NCBI GenBank assembly: GCA_044226865.1
Contig: JBGAGE010000001.1
Span: 186,001-250,000, forward strand
Direction of reading: 5' to 3'
DNA length: 64,000 nucleotides
Source: TMP-86 sp044226865
GTDB lineage: Bacteria; Pseudomonadota; Gammaproteobacteria; Steroidobacterales; Steroidobacteraceae
Under the pieces are notes generated by a model, which ran no database searches, had not been told where the DNA came from, and was given only the letters and a program-made list of their open reading frames with translations. Both the position numbers and the translations under genes were made by a program. Of the stretch, positions 51,463 to 58,976 are shown piece after piece. Within the stretch, counting starts at the first letter, position 1, and each line of letters starts with the position of its first letter.

Positions 51463-52620
51463 CTAGAAGAACATCGAGAAGTAGACCTGCATCACGTTGG
51501 CGTTGAACTTGTAAAGCGGTTCGGACCCCGGCGTGAATCCGTTGGCGATCCCGTAGTCCTTGATGTTGCGGAAATCGTCGTACTTGAACTGGATGCGGCT
51601 GAAATCCGCCGTGACCGTGCCGCGCTTGAAGAATTTCCAACCGTCCGGAAGGAAGGCATACGTGGCCTTCACGCCGAGCGTGGTGTTCTTGGAAGCGGCG
51701 AGGTCCTTGTCGCGGCCGATGAAGTTCTGCGCATCGCGCCTTGGGAACAGGTCGCTGTAGAAACTGGCGGCGCCTTGCTTGTACAGGCGTACCCGGCCCT
51801 CGAGGATCCAGCGGTTGGACAGCGGGTGTGTGTAGCCCAGCTCGAAGGTGTTGCCGCGGATGCCCCAGGTGTCGGTGAAGAACCGGTAGGAGGCGCTCGC
51901 CGCCGCGCGATACCACAGGTAATAGCGGGCCTTGGCGGTGACCGCCGTGCTGGTACGCGTGCGCGGATAAACCTCCGGTTGCGTGGCCCAGCCCGCGCCC
52001 GCCGTGGCATCCGCGTAGCGTGTGAAACGATACGGGTTGTTGAGGAAACCCTCGTCGGTGATCACTTCCACCGTGGTGGAGGCAATCAGGTTCTTGGTGA
52101 TCACTTGTGACAGGCCCACATCGTAGCTGCGGCGGTCGGCTTGTCCGACCGGTGTGATCGTGGCGCCTGAGCGCGCGCTCACCTTGTCCCAGCCGCGTGA
52201 GAAGCCCATGGTGACGGTGGTCAGATCGCCGAACATGTCCTGGCTGAGCGAGGCATGCCAGGTATCGGAGATGTAGTCGGTTTCCTTGCTGTTGGTGTAG
52301 CCGAGGGAATACGAGGTCTTGCCCCGGATGTAATCCACGCCGATGTTCTTCTGCTTGCGCTCGTCGTGGATGGTGCTGGCATTGCTGAGCACGTCGATGG
52401 ACGCGCCGCTGACCGTATCGACGGTGTAGCCGGCCTGGACGGAAAAGTTCTCGGCGAACTTCTTGCGCACCAGCACGGACTTGACCTTGATGTCCATGCC
52501 GCCGCCCTTGTAGGTGCTGTAGAACAGGTCGGCGCGGTCATCCGGCAGTACGGCCGCCCGCAGCGTGCCCGCGAGCAGCATCACGCACAGTCCCAGCCAG
52601 TGAACGCGCGATGGTTTCAT
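51463..52620 (-). CDS. DUF3570 outer-membrane beta-barrel protein
   Basis: A 385-residue protein with a signal peptide (ATG at 52620; cleavage near GTLRA-AVLP) and alternating beta strands ending in MQVYFSMFF, the aromatic C-terminus of outer-membrane barrels. The start after the signal (DDRADLFYSTYKGGGMDIKVKSVLVRKKF) matches DUF3570. It lies 2 nt after the DUF4266 gene; this DUF3570-DUF4266-thioredoxin association is known in other bacteria but its function is not. Confidence 0.88.
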   Translation of the reverse strand: MKPSRVHWLGLCVMLLAGTLRAAVLPDDRADLFYSTYKGGGMDIKVKSVLVRKKFAENFSVQAGYTVDTVSGASIDVLSNASTIHDERKQKNIGVDYIRGKTSYSLGYTNSKETDYISDTWHASLSQDMFGDLTTVTMGFSRGWDKVSARSGATITPVGQADRRSYDVGLSQVITKNLIASTTVEVITDEGFLNNPYRFTRYADATAGAGWATQPEVYPRTRTSTAVTAKARYYLWYRAAASASYRFFTDTWGIRGNTFELGYTHPLSNRWILEGRVRLYKQGAASFYSDLFPRRDAQNFIGRDKDLAASKNTTLGVKATYAFLPDGWKFFKRGTVTADFSRIQFKYDDFRNIKDYGIANGFTPGSEPLYKFNANVMQVYFSMFF

Positions 52621-52622
52621 GT

Positions 52623-52856
52623 TCAGTTGCAGCCACAGCCGCCGCCGGCCGTGCCGGTGGCGCCGCGCGAGCCCTCGCGCGATTCGTAGATGTGATCGAG
52701 ATAGGCACCCGACACCGCGTCGCGCTCCCAGGACATGATGGGATCGGCGAGGCGATCGCGCTCGTAAGGCTTTACCCACGGCTTGATGCTGCTGCAGGCG
52801 GAAGCGCCGAGCACGATCGAAGCCAGCACGGTGATCTTGAGCGCGCGCATGGTCAT
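52623..52856 (-). CDS. DUF4266 small lipoprotein ending GGGCGCN
   Basis: A 77-residue lipoprotein with lipobox GASAC (Cys21). The mature part has the DUF4266 core SIKPWVKPYERDRLADPIM, SREGSRGA and the Gly-rich GGGCGCN terminus. Two cysteines two residues apart at the very end suggest metal binding or a thiol switch. It overlaps the TlpA gene by 4 nt (TCAT), so TlpA and DUF4266 are translationally coupled; TlpA could keep these thiols reduced. Confidence 0.85.
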   Translation of the reverse strand: MTMRALKITVLASIVLGASACSSIKPWVKPYERDRLADPIMSWERDAVSGAYLDHIYESREGSRGATGTAGGGCGCN

Positions 52857-53368
52857 TCCCGGATCAGCTGCCGGATGCGATCCTGGTATTCGTTCTCATC
52901 GCCGGGCCGGTAGCCGCGATGCACGTAGCGGACGATGCCCTTGCGGTCGATGATGACCGAGCTGGGCATGTCAGCCACATGGTAGGCGCGGCTCACGGAG
53001 TTCTCCGGGTCGAGCAGCACCGGGAAGCTCACCGGCTTGCGCGCCAGCAGTTCCTTCACCGCCGGTGCTTCCTTGTCGACGTTCACGCCGAGCAGGGTGA
53101 AACCCGCGGGCTTGTACTTCTTGTACATCTGGTCAAGCAGCGGCATCTCCTGCTGGCACGGGCCGCACCATGTCGCCCAGAAATTCACCAACACCACGTT
53201 GCCCTTGTACTGGCTCAGGGACACGGGCTGTCCGGCGAGCGAACTGAGCGAAAACTCGGTGGCCGGGGCATTGGCTTCTCCCGCCAGCGCGAAGCTGGCG
53301 GTGCCCGCGATCAACAGTCCGAGCGCGGCGTGTTTGAGCAGAGAGAATGTGGAGCGTTGCATGGACAC
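52853..53368 (-). CDS. TlpA-type periplasmic thioredoxin
   Basis: A 171-residue thioredoxin-fold protein with a signal peptide (cleavage near SFALA-GEAN). The redox motif WCGPC is intact in NFWATWCGPCQQEMP, and VADMPSSVIIDRKG carries the cis-proline. It is the periplasmic disulfide reductase of this operon and contrasts with the Cys-less relative at 63662. Confidence 0.93.
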   Translation of the reverse strand: MSMQRSTFSLLKHAALGLLIAGTASFALAGEANAPATEFSLSSLAGQPVSLSQYKGNVVLVNFWATWCGPCQQEMPLLDQMYKKYKPAGFTLLGVNVDKEAPAVKELLARKPVSFPVLLDPENSVSRAYHVADMPSSVIIDRKGIVRYVHRGYRPGDENEYQDRIRQLIRE

Positions 53369-53376
53369 CTCGACTC

Positions 53377-54054
53377 TCAGAAGAAATAGGTGAAGCCCAG
53401 TGTGGCTTCTATGTTGTGGACGTTCTTGGTCCGTCCGGTGATATCGGTCTCGAATACATGGTCCTTGACGTCCAGGTGCATGGCCAGCCAGTCGGTCAGC
53501 AGGATGCGGCTGCCCACGCCGAAGTTCAGCGCGAACTTGTCCTGGTCGGCGAACTTCACCGCGCCCATGCCCACGACCGCGTACAAGGCCGTGTTGAACG
53601 CGCGTCCGCGCCCGAGGAATACCTCTCCCGGCAACACGTTGTAACCCAGGTCCAGGTCGTAGTAAGTGAAACGTCTCCCAGACTCGCTCAACACCGTGAT
53701 GTTGGGGAAAACGTCCTGCAGGCTGGTGGTGCCGGCCTTGGAACGCGCCACGTTGCCCTCGAGAAAGATGTCCTCGGTGACGTGATACGCGAGGCGTACG
53801 CCATAGATGGGATTGGTGCCGAAATCCTGGATGCTGAGCGCGCCGAAGTTTCCACCGATCTCGAAGTCCTTGGCCTTGATCTTCGGCGTCTTGATCTTGC
53901 GGCGCTGCACCTGCGGATCGATGATGGACGGATCCGCGTCGGGCGTTTCGGCCACGATCTCAGGCTGTTCCTGCGGCTTGGGGCCGCGATGGAACCAGCT
54001 GCACCCCGACAGGAGCGCGGCGATTAGAAGAACACTGCCAAGGCGAATTTCCAT
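53377..54054 (-). CDS. Outer-membrane beta-barrel lipoprotein
   Basis: A 225-residue protein with lipobox ALLSGC (Cys18). A short linker with DPSIIDPQVQRRKIKTPKIKAKDFEIGG is followed by about eight beta strands ending in LGFTYFF, typical of small outer-membrane barrels (OmpA-like outer barrel without the OmpA periplasmic domain). The ATG at 54054 is inside the previous gene, which it overlaps by 31 nt. Confidence 0.75.
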   Translation of the reverse strand: MEIRLGSVLLIAALLSGCSWFHRGPKPQEQPEIVAETPDADPSIIDPQVQRRKIKTPKIKAKDFEIGGNFGALSIQDFGTNPIYGVRLAYHVTEDIFLEGNVARSKAGTTSLQDVFPNITVLSESGRRFTYYDLDLGYNVLPGEVFLGRGRAFNTALYAVVGMGAVKFADQDKFALNFGVGSRILLTDWLAMHLDVKDHVFETDITGRTKNVHNIEATLGFTYFF

Positions 54055-54770
54055 TCTTCCGGTTCCTTGTTGTCGTTTTCTTTGGTGAAAACTACGTAAT
54101 TGCGCCAATCGAGGCGCCACATGAATTTCTTGGTGAGGAAGCCGCGCAGGCCGAGGCTGACGTAGGCCACCTGGTTGGTCTTGTCCAGCGGCTGCGGCGG
54201 TGTGCTCTTGTCGATGTACTGGATGCCGGTGCCGATGCCGGCCGTGGGCGAGATCCATTTCCACTCGGGCACGAACGTGTGCCGCAGCCCGACGCTCGCC
54301 ATGTAGCGGTTGTCGATGGTGCCGAGCGCCTGCTGCAGCACGAATTCGGCGTCCAGGCTTTCCGTGATGGCGTAGTCCACGTAGGCCGCCACCAGGTTCT
54401 GGTGATTGTAGACGCCGTATCCCGCGCCCAGCTCCCAGTGATGCGTGGCGAAATCCGGGTACGGGGGAATCGGCGCAGGCTCACCGGAGGCGAGTTGCGT
54501 GCGGGCGAGTTCTTCGCGCTTGACCCAGCCCTCCTGGCCGCGCTGCGCCCGCACCTTGAACCAGTCCGTGCGCTTGTACAGCACCTGGATCGGCTCGCCA
54601 CGTCCCACCACATAGGTCACGGGATAGCCGCGGCCCGGGCCCGAATGCATCTCGACGTACGCCTCGGTGACCATCACTTCGAGCGGTTTCTTCGGCGTGC
54701 GCGCCTCAGACGGTGCGGTCATCGCCAGCAACGCCTGCACCAACAGCAACAACGGGAGCAGACGCCGCAT
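54024..54770 (-). CDS. SH3 domain plus beta-barrel envelope protein
   Basis: A 248-residue protein with a signal peptide ending near APSEA-RTPK. Residues ~30-95 are a bacterial SH3 domain (AYVEMHSGPGRGYPVTYVVGRGEP, KVRAQRGQEGWVKR), followed by a barrel region ending WKFALAVFF. It may anchor to peptidoglycan or a partner protein. Its start is 4 nt after the stop of the diheme protein gene. Confidence 0.78.
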   Translation of the reverse strand: MRRLLPLLLLVQALLAMTAPSEARTPKKPLEVMVTEAYVEMHSGPGRGYPVTYVVGRGEPIQVLYKRTDWFKVRAQRGQEGWVKREELARTQLASGEPAPIPPYPDFATHHWELGAGYGVYNHQNLVAAYVDYAITESLDAEFVLQQALGTIDNRYMASVGLRHTFVPEWKWISPTAGIGTGIQYIDKSTPPQPLDKTNQVAYVSLGLRGFLTKKFMWRLDWRNYVVFTKENDNKEPEEWKFALAVFF

Positions 54771-54774
54771 CAGG

Positions 54775-57480
54775 TCAGTTCGCTGGTGCGACGAAGGGAT
54801 CGTTGTAGTACTGGGCTCCGATGTCTAGCCATTCAGCGATCATCTTCAGTTCGGCGGGCGACAGCCAACCCGCATGACTGCCGCCCGTGTCGAAGCGGCT
54901 GAAAAATGCCGTTGAGGCATTGGCGCTGCCGGCGCTCATCGGACCCGGCAACACGACCGGAACCTGGGTGGGCAAACCGGTGGCCGGATCAATCGGTCCG
55001 TTTACCATAACATCCTGCAGCGCGCCCATAATAAGCTCTTGCTGGTTATGCGCAAACAAGAGTTGTGAGTACGAAGTCACAACATTGGGATCTGCGTTGG
55101 AAACGCCGTCGGTGAGATCGAGCTGGCCCGCGGGTACCTGCACCGTGGCCGCCGCGTCGCGCGTGTTGTGGCACAGGATGCAGGTGTGATCCGACAGCAC
55201 CGTGACATTGTCCGCCGCCAGGGTCTGGCGCGGCAGGTTCCATAGGGGCTGGATGTGCTGCAGATAATGAATGGTGATTCGGCAGCGGTTGCTCCAGGCG
55301 GGCAGGCAGTTGCCGTTGAGCGGTGCCGGGGTGGTCAGGTCCGAATACAGATAAGAGAAGCTCGCGTCCGCCGGCCTTGCCGCGGCCACGGGATCCGTCC
55401 ACACATCGTCATAGATGAGGTTGGCGCTCGGAATGGTCGAGCACCCGGTGGGATTGCCGCAGCTGATCCGCGCGCGCGTCTCGGCCATGATTTCGCCGAA
55501 GTCAGCGAACATGGCCGGGTCGGTGTTGGGGAAGGGCTGGCCGGTGGTGGTCGCACCCTGGTTCACAGGGGTCGTCAGGTTGTCGCGGCCATGAGCCGTG
55601 TTCCTGGTGCCATCGTGGCAGCCATTGCAGGTGCGAACCTCACCCGGAATCAATTGCAGCCATGAGCCGTGCCGCGCGCCCACCCGGCGGCCGTTCTTGT
55701 CCAGCACGCTGATGGCGAAGGGCACGTTTGCCGGCACCTTGATCTTGATGGAGCCATCCGGCTCGACCGGTGCATAGGCGAGGATTTCGCGCATCCCCAG
55801 TCCAGCGGGTCCGAAGGCAAAGCCGGGCACATCGCGCGTGCGGCGATCGGGAATGGAGACCGGCTTCTCGATGCGCACGAAACGATCCGGACGCTGATCG
55901 GCCGTGGTCTGCTTGGGATCGGCCATGGTGGCGATGTTGGGGCGTGCCGTGTCGATGCCGTCGAAGTCGTACACGCTCTTGATGACCAGCAGTCCCGCGC
56001 CTTCGCCGGCGAGGTTCTTGTCCACGTCCACTCCGGGCACCTTGTCGCGGATCACGGGCGGCGCCGGCGTGCGTTGCTGCAGGATCACCGGGTCCACCGT
56101 CATCAGGCCAGGCTCGGCGGCCAGCATGGGCCGCAGCGTGTTGGTGTCGAGGTCGTACACCCAGAGCGTGTATTCGGGCGGGGCGAGCTGCACTGCCGGG
56201 TCAGCGGTGTTCTCTTCCGTGCACACCTTGGTCGCAGCGGGCGTCACGCTGGTGTCGAGGATCAGGCAGGGCGCCCAGCTCACCAGCATGCGGTTGGTGC
56301 CGTCGAACAACGGGAACACCGAGGCGAACCGGCCGCCGAGCGAAGGGCTGTCGGGGAGCGTGGTGACATTCAACGTGGTTGCCGGGGACTGCCCGGGTCC
56401 CGGCGCGCCGGCAGCCGCCAGCGTGGTCTGGTTGATCTCGACGAACTGCTCGGCATCGATGAGCGACACATCGCCGCCCAGCTGCGTGCCGAGGAAGGGG
56501 CGCACCAGCGTCGTCAGCTTGTTGTCGGGGCGCGTGCGCGCGTTGACGAACTGCACCAGCGTGTTGTTGGTGCCGGTGGCGTGGCTGTACTGCCCGTAAT
56601 AGAGCTCGAGGCCGGTTCCATCAGGATTGGCACGGTAGAGATTGATGCGATCGCTGCCGTTCACGCGCTCCCAGCGCGAGAACACGATCTGCCCGTTGTT
56701 CAACACCGAGGGGGCGAAGTCGTGATTGGTGTTGTAGGAAATCTGATGGATGTCCGATCCATCGGTATTCATCACGTGCAGCAGGAAGGCCGGTTGCTGG
56801 CGATTGTCGGTCTGCGCGGCGTATTGCGGCCGGCCTTCGTCCAGCAGGATGGCGCGTGAGGTGTTCTGGCGCGTCGATGTGAAGACGATGCGCCCGTCCG
56901 GCAGGTAGTGCGGGCTGAGGTCGTGTCCCTTCTCGGCGATGATGTCGTCGGCGATCACGCGGCGCACGGTCTTGGCCTTGCCGTCGTACTCCCAGATGTT
57001 CCAGGTGGGCTGGTCCTCCGGATCGACGTTGTCGAGCAGCGGCAGGCGCAGCGCAAACACCACCTTGGTGCCATCGGGCGAGACGTCGAGGTCGCGCACG
57101 TCGCCCTGGCCGCCGGTGATGTCCTTGGTGACGTTGGTCTCGAGGCCGCTTGCGCTCGCCTTGTCGCGCACGTACAGATCGCCGCCGGCGGTGGAGGTGA
57201 TGAGGTCGCGTACGTCGATGTCCCGCCGCGGAGGCGGCCGCTTCACATAGGCCAGCGGGAAGTCGAGCGTCACGGGGTCTGGAATCTGGCCGCCGGCAAG
57301 GCCGGGCGCGTGGCCGCTGTTGCCGCTGGCGCAGGCCGCGATCATCGCGATCGGCGCGAGCAATGCCGCGAGGCGTATCGCGTAGCGTGCCGCATAGCGT
57401 GACGCGATGCTCAATCCACGCGTGTTGCGCGCGCGCCCAACGTGAGTGTGCGCAGAGTCACATGTCCGTTCATTACGCAT
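54775..57480 (-). CDS. Diheme lipoprotein resembling hydrazine synthase alpha subunit (PD40 plus c-type heme)
   Basis: A ~901-residue exported protein; the ATG at 57480 is used, with lipobox MIAAC giving an outer-membrane lipoprotein, and TTG 57414 or ATG 57549 as alternatives. PD40-like beta-propeller segments (VRDLDVSPDGTKVVFALR; LSPHYLPDGRIVFTSTR; DFAPSVLNNGQIVFSRW) precede a C-terminal part with heme motifs CNGCH (codons 55615-55629) and CILCH (55168-55182). This domain order matches the HZS-alpha family also found in non-anammox bacteria, where its function is unknown. It is first in the six-gene envelope operon. Confidence 0.85.
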   Translation of the reverse strand: MRNERTCDSAHTHVGRARNTRGLSIASRYAARYAIRLAALLAPIAMIAACASGNSGHAPGLAGGQIPDPVTLDFPLAYVKRPPPRRDIDVRDLITSTAGGDLYVRDKASASGLETNVTKDITGGQGDVRDLDVSPDGTKVVFALRLPLLDNVDPEDQPTWNIWEYDGKAKTVRRVIADDIIAEKGHDLSPHYLPDGRIVFTSTRQNTSRAILLDEGRPQYAAQTDNRQQPAFLLHVMNTDGSDIHQISYNTNHDFAPSVLNNGQIVFSRWERVNGSDRINLYRANPDGTGLELYYGQYSHATGTNNTLVQFVNARTRPDNKLTTLVRPFLGTQLGGDVSLIDAEQFVEINQTTLAAAGAPGPGQSPATTLNVTTLPDSPSLGGRFASVFPLFDGTNRMLVSWAPCLILDTSVTPAATKVCTEENTADPAVQLAPPEYTLWVYDLDTNTLRPMLAAEPGLMTVDPVILQQRTPAPPVIRDKVPGVDVDKNLAGEGAGLLVIKSVYDFDGIDTARPNIATMADPKQTTADQRPDRFVRIEKPVSIPDRRTRDVPGFAFGPAGLGMREILAYAPVEPDGSIKIKVPANVPFAISVLDKNGRRVGARHGSWLQLIPGEVRTCNGCHDGTRNTAHGRDNLTTPVNQGATTTGQPFPNTDPAMFADFGEIMAETRARISCGNPTGCSTIPSANLIYDDVWTDPVAAARPADASFSYLYSDLTTPAPLNGNCLPAWSNRCRITIHYLQHIQPLWNLPRQTLAADNVTVLSDHTCILCHNTRDAAATVQVPAGQLDLTDGVSNADPNVVTSYSQLLFAHNQQELIMGALQDVMVNGPIDPATGLPTQVPVVLPGPMSAGSANASTAFFSRFDTGGSHAGWLSPAELKMIAEWLDIGAQYYNDPFVAPAN

Positions 57481-57612
57481 AGCTGAAGCACCCAACGGCC
57501 TTGTTCGGCCATGATGATGTAAAGGCGAAAGTCCGCGGGTGTGTTGCATGACCACATCTTCGTTCGATGTGCGTCTTGATTCTGTTAACACACTCACAGA
57601 AGAACTCTCACT

Positions 57613-57639
57613 GTGCGAAGAGCATATAGCCGTGCGAAG
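57613..57639. promoter_or_regulatory. Direct repeat GTGCGAAG, 19 bp apart, in the divergent promoter region
   Basis: GTGCGAAG occurs at 57613-57620 and 57632-57639, about two helical turns apart, in the 277-bp gap between the two divergent envelope operons. This spacing is typical of an activator binding two sites in tandem. The gap is relatively AT-rich and contains no gene. Confidence 0.5.
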
Positions 57640-57757
57640 TGGGTCGTTACTGTCTCTGAATGCCGACGTCGTTTGGCTGAGACATTCCTGCACGCAGATT
57701 GGCTGCGTATATTCGCTGCCAGTGGAATCTTTCATACACGCCAACTTGGACGAGCAT

Positions 57758-58966
57758 ATGAACAACGGGATGCCGACTGCATTGATCGACACCACGCCTG
57801 CACGCTCCTCGCGGCCGCGAACGGGCAAGGTGCTGTGCGCCGCCATCGCGGCGAGTCTGGTGCTGGCGAGTGCCGGTGCCGGCGCGATCACGCGCGACCA
57901 GGCCAAGCGCATTCATGACCGGCTGGCAGGCGTGCCGCCCTCCGACAGCGTGCTCACCGCCATGGCGGGCATGAGCGCCGACGCCGCCGCCTTCGAGGCG
58001 ATGAACAATCCCAATTTCTACAACGTCACCCTCAAGAACATGGCGACGCCGTGGACCAACCGCGCGCAGACCGTGTTCGCGCCGCTGAACGATTACACCG
58101 CCACGGTGATCGGCATGGTGCGCGACGACGTGGACTTCAGCACGCTGCTGTCGGCCGACCTCGTCTACGTGGCCAAGCCCGGCACGCCTGGTGTCACCGC
58201 CACTTACTCGCCGGCCAACAACGACATGTACGACCAGCTCGAGTCCAGTGGCGCCGATCTGAAGGCGAACTTGCAGTCCAGCGCGCAAAGCGCGGTGAAC
58301 GGATTGCCGGCTGCCGCGACCGCCGGCGTCGTCACCACGCGTGCCGCCGCGGAGGCGTTCTTCATCGCCGGCACGAATCGCGCCATGTTCCGCTTCACCT
58401 TGCTGAACCACCTGTGCCGTGACCTGGAAGCGGTCCACGACGTGACTCGTCCGCCCGATCGCATCCGCCAGGACGTGAGCCGTTCCCCCGGCGGCGATAG
58501 CCGGTTGTTCCTCAACAACTGCATCGGCTGCCACAGCGGCATGGATCCTCTGGCCCAGGCCTACGCTTACTACAACTTCGATGAGACCGCCGGCAGGATC
58601 GTCTACACGGCCGGCCAGGTCCAACCGAAGTACCTGATCAACTCGGACAATTTCAAGGCCGGCTACGTCACCCCGGATGATCATTGGGACAACCGCTGGA
58701 CTGCCGGCCCCAACCAGATCCTCGGCTGGGATTCCGCCTCCACCCACACGGGATCGGGCGCGAAGTCCATGGGCCAGGAACTGGCCAAGAGTGATGCCTT
58801 CGCGCGCTGCCAGGTCGAGAAGGTGTTCAAGAACGTCTGCTACCGCGTGCCCACCGACGCGACCGACCGCAGCAAGGTCAATTCGATGATCAGCAGCTTC
58901 AAGAGCGGCGGCTACAAGCTCAAGCAGGTCTTCGCGGACGCGGCCGTCTACTGCATGGGCTCGTGA
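57758..58966 (+). CDS. Exported monoheme cytochrome with PSD1/DUF1588-like C-terminus
   Basis: A 402-residue protein; the ATG at 57758 has a GGAcGAG site and a signal peptide follows (cleavage near GAGA-ITRD), so the upstream open frame is ignored. One heme motif CIGCHSGMDPLAQAYAYYNFDE (codons 58520-58534) lies in a region like the PSD1/DUF1588 cytochrome domains of planctomycetes, in which Met or His from the following MDP/GMD pattern is an axial ligand. First gene of the plus-strand operon to 63104; the next start is 10 nt away. Confidence 0.82.
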   Translation: MNNGMPTALIDTTPARSSRPRTGKVLCAAIAASLVLASAGAGAITRDQAKRIHDRLAGVPPSDSVLTAMAGMSADAAAFEAMNNPNFYNVTLKNMATPWTNRAQTVFAPLNDYTATVIGMVRDDVDFSTLLSADLVYVAKPGTPGVTATYSPANNDMYDQLESSGADLKANLQSSAQSAVNGLPAAATAGVVTTRAAAEAFFIAGTNRAMFRFTLLNHLCRDLEAVHDVTRPPDRIRQDVSRSPGGDSRLFLNNCIGCHSGMDPLAQAYAYYNFDETAGRIVYTAGQVQPKYLINSDNFKAGYVTPDDHWDNRWTAGPNQILGWDSASTHTGSGAKSMGQELAKSDAFARCQVEKVFKNVCYRVPTDATDRSKVNSMISSFKSGGYKLKQVFADAAVYCMGS

Positions 58967-58976
58967 GGGCACCACC

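Noticed and set aside
57539..57757. Upstream extension of the PSD1-like cytochrome gene
   Set aside because: The extra 73 residues precede the signal peptide and lie in the divergent promoter region; the ATG at 57758 with its signal peptide is better.
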